From Flavobacterium terrisoli (GTDB lineage Bacteria > Bacteroidota > Bacteroidia > Flavobacteriales > Flavobacteriaceae), in the NCBI RefSeq assembly GCF_030167905.1, contig NZ_JARGNA010000005.1:1-64000 (forward strand): DNA of 64,000 nt, read 5' to 3'. Made by a program: the position numbers and the translations under genes. Positions 53,447 through 60,967 of this stretch are shown in pieces (positions within the stretch are counted from its first letter, which is position 1; every line of letters starts with the position of its first letter). Below the pieces are notes generated by a model. It was given only the letters and a program-made list of their open reading frames with translations. It had not been told where the DNA came from and ran no database searches.

Positions 53447-54781
53447 TTATAGAAAAGCCCAACGGAAACCGGTGTAAAGATCGCCTTGTTTGCTGTCGCT
53501 GATCAAAGCCGTAATCAATGAACTGGTACCGATATAGAAACCGCCTAAACGAACACCCAAGCCCACATTTGTTCCTGAAATCTCATTAAAAGTCAAAGGA
53601 AGATAACCTTCAAAGAAACCTAAATTTATTCTTGGCGTAATGCTGAAAATATTCGGAACCGTGATTTGATTGTTGCTTTCGTCCTTATTGAGTTTTTGCT
53701 GTAAATAAGCCGTTACATAAATTTTTGGAATAATCCTGAAATCAGCATAAGTAGAAAGCACTGTTGGCAATTTTACCTTGAAGGCTTTTTCCTGAGGCAT
53801 CTCGGTCAGATAGCCATTATCCCTTAAAATGGTTTCCACTTCACTCAAATTGTCGACATCTTCAAACAGGCTTAAATCCAGCGGATCGGATTGTGGAATG
53901 TTCAGGATGTAATTGGTCGACGCATTATTGTTGTCTTTAAACGTCATACTGCCAATGTTTCTGATGGCCAAGCCTGCATTCAGTTTATAGTCTTTGCCTT
54001 TTTTTAATTGGTAATTTACCCCAATGTCACCTGAAAAACCATTCAAACCGCCAAAAATAGATTTGCTGTAATCATTAAAATTGGTAAAGCTTTCCGCCAA
54101 ATTTCCCGAATAAGCAATATTCAAATAGGCCGGCTGATTGGTATGCAGATAAGCACCGGTAAGATTCTCATTGATTTCACCGTCTAATTGGCTCAAGCCA
54201 AAGTTGGAGTAGGAACCTGGAAATAATATTTTCAAAGTTACACCCGCACTGATTCTTTGGTCGTCATCTTCAAAAACGGTTCTTGCAGCAGAAAGCCCAA
54301 CTTCACCATAAGATGTTCCACTTAGTCTTTGATTGTTTGGATTGTTTAAAATGGTTGTGTTTAGAATCAGATTGTCATTGGTAATGGCGTCTCCAATCGT
54401 TGGGTCAATATCTACCATATCGAATTTAGCATAGGCTTTTGTGGTGATGGCAAAACCCCATTTCATCCATCGCATCGACACTCCGGGACCCAAGATTTCA
54501 GTATCAATTCGGGCATTCACCGGTTTGGAACCCTGAAAAAGCAGTTCTTCAAAATCGGCATCCGAATTGAAATCACTAAAAGCAATTTTGTTATTCGCCA
54601 CATTAAAGCTGATGCCATAAATGTTGACTTCAAATTTCTTAGCCAGATTGGCCAATTCAGCGGGATTGACATTGGCATTCAAAATGCCAACTCTGTTAGA
54701 CGTACTAATACCGGAATAATGTTCTTGTGCAAAAACGCTCTGCCCAAGAAGCAGACTTAAGGTTAAAATGATTTTCTTCAT
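53447..54781 (-). CDS. Outer-membrane beta-barrel-like protein (DUF5723 type)
   Basis: A protein of about 444 residues with a clear signal peptide (MKKIILTLSLLLGQSVFA before QEHY). After the motif NRVGILNANVNPAELANL the protein is a series of alternating beta strands ending in YTGFRWAFL, as in outer-membrane barrels. I recall this layout as DUF5723 in Bacteroidetes. The open frame extends 19 codons upstream, but the ATG at 54781 starts the signal peptide. No enzyme motif is visible. Function is unknown. Confidence 0.82.
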   Translation of the reverse strand: MKKIILTLSLLLGQSVFAQEHYSGISTSNRVGILNANVNPAELANLAKKFEVNIYGISFNVANNKIAFSDFNSDADFEELLFQGSKPVNARIDTEILGPGVSMRWMKWGFAITTKAYAKFDMVDIDPTIGDAITNDNLILNTTILNNPNNQRLSGTSYGEVGLSAARTVFEDDDQRISAGVTLKILFPGSYSNFGLSQLDGEINENLTGAYLHTNQPAYLNIAYSGNLAESFTNFNDYSKSIFGGLNGFSGDIGVNYQLKKGKDYKLNAGLAIRNIGSMTFKDNNNASTNYILNIPQSDPLDLSLFEDVDNLSEVETILRDNGYLTEMPQEKAFKVKLPTVLSTYADFRIIPKIYVTAYLQQKLNKDESNNQITVPNIFSITPRINLGFFEGYLPLTFNEISGTNVGLGVRLGGFYIGTSSLITALISDSKQGDLYTGFRWAFL

Positions 54782-54818
54782 AAGTAGGATTGGTTTAGAT
54801 TTATGGTATATAACATTT

Positions 54819-54859
54819 GGGTTTGCACAAACCCTCATTATATATAACGTAAATTTACG
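54819..54859. repeat. Two palindromes between rluA and the outer-membrane protein gene
   Basis: GGGTTTG (54819-54825) and CAAACCC (54828-54834) form a perfect inverted repeat around CA. A second palindrome, CGTAAATTTACG, is at 54848-54859, 9 bases from the rluA stop. Neither has a T run on the minus strand, so operator or RNA-processing roles are as likely as termination. Confidence 0.5.
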
Positions 54860-54868
54860 GTTTTTAGT

Positions 54869-55564
54869 TTAAAATGCCTTCCAAATTACTTCATTTGGCA
54901 CCGGAGCCGTGATTTCCAGCGGCTCTTTCGAAACGGGATGGGTGAAGACTAATTTTCGGGCATGAAGATGGATGCCGCCATCAGGATTACTGCGGTCAAA
55001 GCCATATTTCAAATCGCCTTTGATTGGGCAGCCAATGGCTGATAATTGCGCCCTGATTTGGTGATGCCTTCCCGTATGCAGGTTGATTTCCAACACAAAA
55101 TAATTGTCCAACGTTGCGATAATTTTATAATCGAGGCTCGCTTTTTTGCTTTCAGGGACTTCTTTCAGATGGGCTTTGGAAGTATTGTTCTTTTCATTTC
55201 GCTTTAGAAAATGAACCAAATTATCTTCGTTTTTGGGTGGCTTGTTTTTAACAACAGCCCAATAAGTTTTCTGGGTTTCCCTGTTGCTGAACAATTCGTT
55301 TAAACGGGTTAACGCTTTGCTTGTTCTGGCAAAAACAACAATGCCGGTCGTCGGTCTGTCCAATCTATGTACTACGCCAAGAAAGACTTCTCCGGGTTTG
55401 TTGTATTTTTCCTTGATGTATTCCTTAACGACTTCCGATAGCGGTTTGTCTCCGGTTTTATCGCCCTGGACAATATCGCCGACGCGTTTGTTAACCACAA
55501 TGATGTGGTTATCTTCGTGAAGAATTTGGAGGTTATTTTTAGTAGAAATTACTTTTTCTGCCAT
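54869..55564 (-). CDS. RluA-family pseudouridine synthase
   Basis: A 231-residue enzyme that converts uridine to pseudouridine in rRNA or tRNA. The catalytic motif HRLDRPTTG is at 66-74, with D69 as the nucleophilic aspartate. LHTGRHHQIRAQL is the second conserved block. There is no N-terminal S4 domain, so this is the short form of the family. It lies 21 bases after panB on the same strand and is probably in one transcript with it. The RNA target cannot be assigned. Confidence 0.93.
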   Translation of the reverse strand: MAEKVISTKNNLQILHEDNHIIVVNKRVGDIVQGDKTGDKPLSEVVKEYIKEKYNKPGEVFLGVVHRLDRPTTGIVVFARTSKALTRLNELFSNRETQKTYWAVVKNKPPKNEDNLVHFLKRNEKNNTSKAHLKEVPESKKASLDYKIIATLDNYFVLEINLHTGRHHQIRAQLSAIGCPIKGDLKYGFDRSNPDGGIHLHARKLVFTHPVSKEPLEITAPVPNEVIWKAF

Positions 55565-55585
55565 CTGCGTTCTGCTGCCTGCTTT

Positions 55586-56404
55586 CTAGTACTGCTCTGA
55601 TTTATTTGGGAAATCCTGTGATTTCACATCGTTTACATACTGGCCAATAGCTGTAGTCATGCCTTCATAAAGATTCATATAACGACGCAAAAATCTCGGG
55701 CTGAACTCATTGTTCATCCCCAACATATCGTGGATTACCAATACTTGTCCGTCCACACCGCCGCCGGCGCCAATCCCAATTACCGGAATCGAAATCGTCT
55801 TGGCTACTTTTTCGGCTAAAGACGCCGGAATTTTTTCCAACACTAAAGCAAAACAGCCAATTCTTTCCAGCAGTTTAGCATCTTCAATCAGTTTTTCCGC
55901 TTCGGCTTCTTCCTTGGCACGAACGGTATAAGTCCCAAATTTGTATATCGATTGTGGTGTAAGACCCAAATGTCCCATTACCGGAATTCCGGCATTCAGG
56001 ATGCGTTTGATGCTTTCCTTGATTTCGCTTCCACCTTCCAGTTTTACGGCATGTCCGCCACTTTCTTTCATGATTCTGATGGCCGAACGCAAGGCTTCTT
56101 TCGGATCCGATTGGTAACTTCCAAAAGGCAAATCCACTACTACCAAAGCTCTTTCAATGGCTCTTACCACCGAAGAAGCGTGATAAATCATTTGGTCCAA
56201 AGTAATCGGCAAAGTCGTTTCGTGACCCGCCATAACATTACTGGCAGAATCGCCAACCAATATCACATCAACGCCGGCGGTATCTACAATTTTAGCCATC
56301 GTAAAATCATAAGCGGTCAGCATCGATATTTTTTCGCCATTGGTTTTCATGTCAAACAATGACTTGGTCGTAATTCTTTTGTAATCTTTTTTTGCAGTAG
56401 ACAT
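55586..56404 (-). CDS. panB: 3-methyl-2-oxobutanoate hydroxymethyltransferase
   Basis: A 272-residue cytoplasmic enzyme that adds a hydroxymethyl group to 2-oxoisovalerate, giving ketopantoate in pantothenate and CoA synthesis. Typical segments are [13 protein letters not shown] near 29-41, [18 protein letters not shown] near 50-67 with metal ligand D52, and [20 protein letters not shown] near 207-226. Length is normal. It heads a minus-strand series with rluA. No other pantothenate gene is nearby. Confidence 0.96.
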   Translation of the reverse strand: MSTAKKDYKRITTKSLFDMKTNGEKISMLTAYDFTMAKIVDTAGVDVILVGDSASNVMAGHETTLPITLDQMIYHASSVVRAIERALVVVDLPFGSYQSDPKEALRSAIRIMKESGGHAVKLEGGSEIKESIKRILNAGIPVMGHLGLTPQSIYKFGTYTVRAKEEAEAEKLIEDAKLLERIGCFALVLEKIPASLAEKVAKTISIPVIGIGAGGGVDGQVLVIHDMLGMNNEFSPRFLRRYMNLYEGMTTAIGQYVNDVKSQDFPNKSEQY

Positions 56405-56531
56405 AGTTGTGTTTTTGTAAAGTAAAGGTAATAAAAAGGAATTGTAAAATTATTGCTAATTCTCCTTCTTACAGTTAGCAAAGGTGTAACTATTTTTTTT
56501 AGTGTAATACTAATTTGAAAAAAAAGTAATC

Positions 56532-57038
56532 ATGGAAACTAACAGAAATTGGAAAAAGACAACCGAAAAGAAATACCTTTTTTTAGTTGGAGAAAAGAAG
56601 ATAGGAGAATTAGAACTTCAGTCTTCCAGGTGGAATCGGTCTGCGATTATTAATCTCGAAGGGCAACTTTATACTATTGCATACACGGGTTTTTGGAAAA
56701 GTAAATTACTGCTATTTGATTATAAAGGGGATGTAGTTTTAAAAGCCTATCCTGAAAAATGGTTTTCAAACCATACTACGATTGAATATAAAAACATCAA
56801 ACTAAACCTCAAAATCAGGAACAATCCTTTGGTAGAATTTGTGATTACTAATGATACTTCGGAATTGCTTTCTTATAGTTTGGAAAACAATGGAGGAACG
56901 CTTGTCACAAAGATAATTTCTTTGCCAGAAAACGAAGATTACTTTTTGGATTTCCTGCTTTGGTATTTATTCCAACCGATTGCTCAGGAAAACACCGGTG
57001 ACAACCTTATTTTTCAAAGTTTGCTAATGTCTTTATAA
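56532..57038 (+). CDS. Hypothetical protein
   Basis: A 168-residue protein with no signal peptide and no family I recognise. The first half is beta-rich with paired strands (KKYLFLVGEKKIGELELQS, then GQLYTIAYTGFWKSKLLLFD). The C-terminal third contains a hydrophobic, aromatic stretch (YFLDFLLWYLFQPI). It stands alone between panB and the NtrC-like regulator gene. It may be a scramblase- or LURP-like beta protein, but that is a guess. Confidence 0.75.
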   Translation: METNRNWKKTTEKKYLFLVGEKKIGELELQSSRWNRSAIINLEGQLYTIAYTGFWKSKLLLFDYKGDVVLKAYPEKWFSNHTTIEYKNIKLNLKIRNNPLVEFVITNDTSELLSYSLENNGGTLVTKIISLPENEDYFLDFLLWYLFQPIAQENTGDNLIFQSLLMSL

Positions 57039-57094
57039 TCAAATAAAATTACTTGATTCTTGCATTTATATAGTGATAAAACGCTTTACATGAT

Positions 57095-57102
57095 TAACTT
57101 TG
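57095..57102 (+). promoter_or_regulatory. Possible -7 element of the NtrC-like regulator gene
   Basis: TAACTTTG is an exact TAnnTTTG match 22 bases before the ATG at 57125. No TTG is present at the normal spacing. Confidence 0.55.
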
Positions 57103-57124
57103 CAATCTTATAAATTAATCAAAA

Positions 57125-58288
57125 ATGCCAAAAATATTAATCATCGAAGACGAAGACGCTATCCGAAGAGTATTAATCAAAATACTAACTGAAGAAAGCG
57201 ACAACAATATAGTTGAAGAAGCCCAAGACGGAAAAATTGGTTTTGAAAAAATCAAAAATGAAGATTATGACTTAGTGCTTTGTGATATCAAAATGCCCAA
57301 AATGAGCGGCGAAGAAGTACTCGTAGCGGTCAAAAAAATCAAGCCGGAAATTCCGATAGTTATGATTTCAGGTCATGGTGATTTAGAAACAGCCGTCAAT
57401 ACTATGCGTTTAGGTGCTTTTGATTACATCTCAAAACCACCCGATTTGAATAGATTACTAAACACTGTTCGCAATGCTTTAGACAGAAAACAATTGGTCG
57501 TAGAGAATAAAATCCTAAAGAAAAAAGTTTCCAAAAGCTACGAAATCATTGGCGAAAGCGAACCAATCAATCAAATCAAGCAGATGATTGACAAAGTGGC
57601 GTTGACCGATGCCCGTGTTTTAATCACAGGTCCAAACGGCACCGGAAAAGAATTGGTAGCACACCAACTTCACGAGAAAAGTGAAAGAGCAGCCGCACCG
57701 ATGATTGAAGTCAACTGTGCCGCAATTCCGTCTGAATTGATTGAAAGTGAATTGTTTGGTCACGTAAAAGGCGCCTTTACTTCTGCAGTGAAAGACCGCG
57801 CCGGAAAATTTGAAGCTGCCGATGGCGGAACGATTTTTTTGGATGAAATCGGGGATATGAGTTTATCGGCCCAAGCCAAAGTGTTACGCGCTTTACAGGA
57901 AAGCCTCATTCAAAGAGTCGGCGCCGATAAAGATATTAAAATCAATGTGCGTGTCGTAGCGGCAACCAACAAAGATTTGAAAAAGGAAATTGCCGAAGGT
58001 CGTTTCCGCGAAGATTTATATCACAGATTGGCAGTAATCCTGATTAAGGTTCCGGCATTGAATGACCGACGCGATGACATTCCGTTATTGATAGAACATT
58101 TTGCCGTAAAAATTGCGGAAGAACAAGGAAATGCGACCAAATCCTTTTCCAAGGACGCCATCAAATTATTACAGGAATACGATTGGACCGGAAACATCCG
58201 TGAGCTGAGAAACGTAGTGGAAAGACTTATTATTCTTGGCGGAAGCGAGATTTCTGAAATGGATGTGAAATTGTTTGCCTCTAAATAG
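57125..58288 (+). CDS. Sigma-54-type response regulator lacking a DNA-binding domain
   Basis: A 387-residue NtrC-family protein. The receiver domain (1-120) has phosphoacceptor D54 in LCDIKMP and K104. The AAA+ domain has Walker A GPNGTGKE at 169-176, Walker B GGTIFLDEI at 234-242 and a sigma-54 contact loop that reads GAFTSA at 216-221 instead of the usual GAFTGA. The protein ends soon after the AAA+ lid (EISEMDVKLFASK), with no C-terminal Fis-type helix-turn-helix. It may act from solution, or be recruited by another factor. No partner kinase is next to it. Confidence 0.92.
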   Translation: MPKILIIEDEDAIRRVLIKILTEESDNNIVEEAQDGKIGFEKIKNEDYDLVLCDIKMPKMSGEEVLVAVKKIKPEIPIVMISGHGDLETAVNTMRLGAFDYISKPPDLNRLLNTVRNALDRKQLVVENKILKKKVSKSYEIIGESEPINQIKQMIDKVALTDARVLITGPNGTGKELVAHQLHEKSERAAAPMIEVNCAAIPSELIESELFGHVKGAFTSAVKDRAGKFEAADGGTIFLDEIGDMSLSAQAKVLRALQESLIQRVGADKDIKINVRVVAATNKDLKKEIAEGRFREDLYHRLAVILIKVPALNDRRDDIPLLIEHFAVKIAEEQGNATKSFSKDAIKLLQEYDWTGNIRELRNVVERLIILGGSEISEMDVKLFASK

Positions 58289-58321
58289 CAGTTAGCTGTC
58301 AGCGATTAGCGAGTTTCTTTT

Positions 58322-58356
58322 GCTAAAAGCTAAAAGCTAAAAGCTAAAAGCTAAAA
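58322..58356 (+). repeat. Heptanucleotide tandem repeat (GCTAAAA)x5
   Basis: Five perfect copies of GCTAAAA end 2 bases before the ATG at 58359. The array fills the spot where a ribosome-binding site would be. Slippage here would change the spacing upstream of the start codon in steps of seven. Confidence 0.85.
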
Positions 58357-58358
58357 AA

Positions 58359-58979
58359 ATGAATTTAAAAAAAATACACCCACAACTCCAGCAAGCACTC
58401 ATCGAACACGGTTTGACCGAAGCCAATGAGATGCAGCAGGAAACTTTTTCAACCATTAAAAGCGGTGCTGATGCCGTAATACAATCGCCGGAAGGAACCG
58501 GAAAAAGCACGACCATTGTCTTAAATGTTATCCAGCGAATGGAGAAATCCATTGGGGAAAGCACTCGAGTTTTGATTTTGGTCGAGAACAAAGAGCGTGT
58601 TTTGGAAATGGAAGAAATGTTTTTGAAATATGGCACCTATCATGATTTAAGTATTCTTGGCGTGCACGACAAAGGCGACATCGACTATGACAAAAACGTA
58701 ATTTCAATGGGCTTGGACATACTGATTGGAACACCAAACCGAATCAATGCGATGTTTTCTTCTGCCGGATTTAACATCAACACCATCAAAATGTTTGTCG
58801 TAGACGATGCCGATATTTTGTTCAGGAACCGAATGGATGCCGTTGTTTTGAGATTGTCCAACAGCATTGAGAAGACCCAGCGTTTGTTCTTCTGTTCACA
58901 AATCACCGAAAGGGTAGAAGTACTGGCCGATAAAGTCATGATTGAACCGATTTTCTTTGAGATGGAGGACGAAGAATAG
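58359..58979 (+). CDS. Single-domain DEAD-box helicase-like protein
   Basis: A 206-residue protein equal to only the first RecA-like domain of DEAD-box RNA helicases. A Q-motif-like start (EHGLTEANEMQQET) is followed by motif I as SPEGTGKST at 43-51, motif Ib as GTPNRI at 124-129, motif II as DDAD at 149-152 in place of DEAD, and motif III as CSQ in place of SAT. The second RecA domain, needed for unwinding, is absent, and the stop is followed by non-coding bases. It may bind ATP or RNA without unwinding. The intact, conserved-looking frame argues against simple decay. Confidence 0.82.
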   Translation: MNLKKIHPQLQQALIEHGLTEANEMQQETFSTIKSGADAVIQSPEGTGKSTTIVLNVIQRMEKSIGESTRVLILVENKERVLEMEEMFLKYGTYHDLSILGVHDKGDIDYDKNVISMGLDILIGTPNRINAMFSSAGFNINTIKMFVVDDADILFRNRMDAVVLRLSNSIEKTQRLFFCSQITERVEVLADKVMIEPIFFEMEDEE

Positions 58980-59033
58980 ACGGCAGAAGACAGAAAAGAG
59001 ACAGCAGTTTTACTTAACTCATAACTAACAGAA

Positions 59034-59252
59034 ATGGGACTTATCAAAATATTTTCAGGAAGTGAAATTTTAGCCTTGGGCTTAAAAGAAAAATTAGAAG
59101 CCATCGACTTAATCGTGGTGATGAAAGACAATATCCAATCGGCTAAACTGGCTGGGTTTGGTAATGCCGACCTGGCCGTGGAATTGTTTATACAGGAAGT
59201 GGATTTTGGCAAAGCCAATCCGGTGATAGAAGAATTTCGATTGAGTATTTAG
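59034..59252 (+). CDS. DUF2007-type putative signal-transducing protein
   Basis: A 72-residue protein matching the pattern of DUF2007 proteins: an N-terminal strand (LIKIFSGSEILALGLKEKLE) followed by strand-helix-strand with DLAVELFIQEVDFGKA. The family's function is not established. It follows the one-domain helicase gene after 54 purine-rich bases and precedes a TTG-initiated gene by one base. Confidence 0.85.
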   Translation: MGLIKIFSGSEILALGLKEKLEAIDLIVVMKDNIQSAKLAGFGNADLAVELFIQEVDFGKANPVIEEFRLSI

Positions 59253-59253
59253 A

Positions 59254-59559
59254 TTGAAAAGAATATTTCGAATATTACTCTTTCTCATTGCACTATTGGT
59301 TTTCGATAGATTTTTATTCTTGCCGGCTAGAATGGCCGGTACATGGGAATATGAAAAAGGAACTCACATCGGAGATGAAATCACCTTTGATCAAAATATT
59401 GATATCATCAATAATTTTGAAATAAAAATAAGTGGAAATAGGCAGTTGGACTCGTTTTATCTTTTGGGTTGCTATTTTGGGACATTATATTTGTTAGATA
59501 AGGATACATTCGAATATACTACCTATCTCAAATCAGAAGAAATGGAATTTCTGGACTGA
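59254..59559 (+). CDS. Small membrane-anchored hypothetical protein (TTG start)
   Basis: A 101-residue protein of unknown function. A basic start (KRIFRILLFLIALLVFDRF) gives one membrane helix, followed by a polar beta-rich domain beginning AGTWEYEKGT, which resembles small lipocalin-like or WG-type domains only loosely. The start codon is TTG at 59254, 1 base after the stop of the DUF2007 gene. No in-frame ATG keeps the membrane segment. Translational coupling with the upstream gene is likely. Confidence 0.65.
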   Translation: MKRIFRILLFLIALLVFDRFLFLPARMAGTWEYEKGTHIGDEITFDQNIDIINNFEIKISGNRQLDSFYLLGCYFGTLYLLDKDTFEYTTYLKSEEMEFLD

Positions 59560-59569
59560 TGTTAAACAG

Positions 59570-60793
59570 TTATTTAAATATCTTCAATCGACTGACCAAA
59601 ATCGAAATAAAAACCCCGAAAATCCCGATTATAGCAAACGAATATTTCAGGTTTGTCAGTTCAGCAATAAAACCAATCAACGGCGGACCGATTAAAAAGC
59701 CCAGGAAACTAATACTCGTTACGATGGTTAAGGCAATTCCGGTTGGGACTTTTTCATTGTTTCCGGCCACATTAAAGATAATCGGCACCACATTGGAAAC
59801 GCCAAAACCCACCAGCATAAACGCAATCGTACACGGAATCAGATAAGGCAATAAAACTGCCAGATACAATCCGCAAGAGATGACCAATCCGCTAATGATA
59901 AGGACTTTTTTGGCACCATATTTACCCACTAAAACATCACTCAAAAATCTACCTGAAGCCATACTAATCATAAAAGTGGTATAACCCAAAACCACCAATG
60001 CACCCGGTGCTTTGATAATTTCCTTGAAATACACGCCGCTCCAGTCAAACATAATGCCTTCGCTTGCCATGCCGCAAAAACAAATCACGCCCAGCCAGAG
60101 TAAGGTCGCATCCGGATTTTTCCAAAAAGAATAACTTGATTTTTCTGCTTCCTGCTTGGATTTGGCTTTGATAATGAATTTGTAATTGGTCAGGAGAATT
60201 AAGGCCACAAAACCAAATGCCACCAGGAAATGCTTGATTGGACTCAATTCAAAAGTCAGCATCAGCAAGCCAACCAAAGCACCACAGAATCCGGCCAGAC
60301 TCCACGAACCGTGAAACGAACCGATAATGGGTTTGTCAAATAACTGTTGGGTATAAACACCTTGCGTATTGACCGCAATATTGCAGAAGTTGCCAAAAAA
60401 ACCAAACAGGAATAAACCTAAAGCCAATTGCCAACTTTCAGTAGCCAAGCCCAATAAAGTAAGGCAAAGTGCATACAGCAGTAATCCTAAAATCGAGATA
60501 TTCCGGCTGCCATATTTGGTCACAATCTTCCCCGAAAATGGCATGGCTACCAATTGGCCAATCGGCAAGGCAAATAGCATAGTTCCCAATTCGGCTTCGC
60601 TCAGTTGCAGCATCGATTTGATATCCGGAATCCGGCTCGCCCAAGTGGAAAAACAAAATCCCATGCCAAAGAAAAACAGCGACGTAGCCAATCGAACCCT
60701 ATTGAGATAAGATTTTTTGGCTTTTTTAAAGCTTTTTTTAATCTTGGCTTTGGGTAAAATTTTATTGAGAAAACTGTAGTCAAATAAAGGCAT
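59570..60793 (-). CDS. MFS transporter, YbjJ-like
   Basis: A protein of about 407 residues with about 12 membrane helices. After a basic N-terminal stretch (KIKKSFKKAKKSYLNRVRLA), helix 1 reads FFFGMGFCFSTWASRIPDIK, typical of YbjJ-like MFS proteins. The loop GKIVTKYGSRN matches the MFS helix 2-3 signature. Substrates of the group are not well known. The frame is open to a TTG at 60823; the ATG at 60793 is a better start. It ends 10 bases from the convergent small gene. Confidence 0.87.
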   Translation of the reverse strand: MPLFDYSFLNKILPKAKIKKSFKKAKKSYLNRVRLATSLFFFGMGFCFSTWASRIPDIKSMLQLSEAELGTMLFALPIGQLVAMPFSGKIVTKYGSRNISILGLLLYALCLTLLGLATESWQLALGLFLFGFFGNFCNIAVNTQGVYTQQLFDKPIIGSFHGSWSLAGFCGALVGLLMLTFELSPIKHFLVAFGFVALILLTNYKFIIKAKSKQEAEKSSYSFWKNPDATLLWLGVICFCGMASEGIMFDWSGVYFKEIIKAPGALVVLGYTTFMISMASGRFLSDVLVGKYGAKKVLIISGLVISCGLYLAVLLPYLIPCTIAFMLVGFGVSNVVPIIFNVAGNNEKVPTGIALTIVTSISFLGFLIGPPLIGFIAELTNLKYSFAIIGIFGVFISILVSRLKIFK

Positions 60794-60916
60794 GGCTGTA
60801 AATCTTACCTTAAAAGTAGCCAAATCCTTTTGGATAATAAAGCTTTATGGCAAAGAGTTTTACTTATAAACAAATTACAACGTTGTCGTTATTAAATTGT
60901 CTTCAAATGATAAAAG

Positions 60917-60944
60917 AAAAGGCTGCCCAATGGCAGCCTTTTTA
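60917..60944 (-). terminator. Terminator after the reprolysin-like protease gene
   Basis: An 11-bp stem (60917-60927 with 60932-60942) with a CAAT loop. T-rich sequence follows on both strands; on the minus strand it ends the protease gene transcript. Confidence 0.9.
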
Positions 60945-60967
60945 TGTTAAATGGTTTCCTTCCGATA

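Noticed and set aside
58322..58356. Tandem repeat as a CRISPR-like array
   Set aside because: Units are 7 bases with no spacers; no cas genes are present anywhere in the window.
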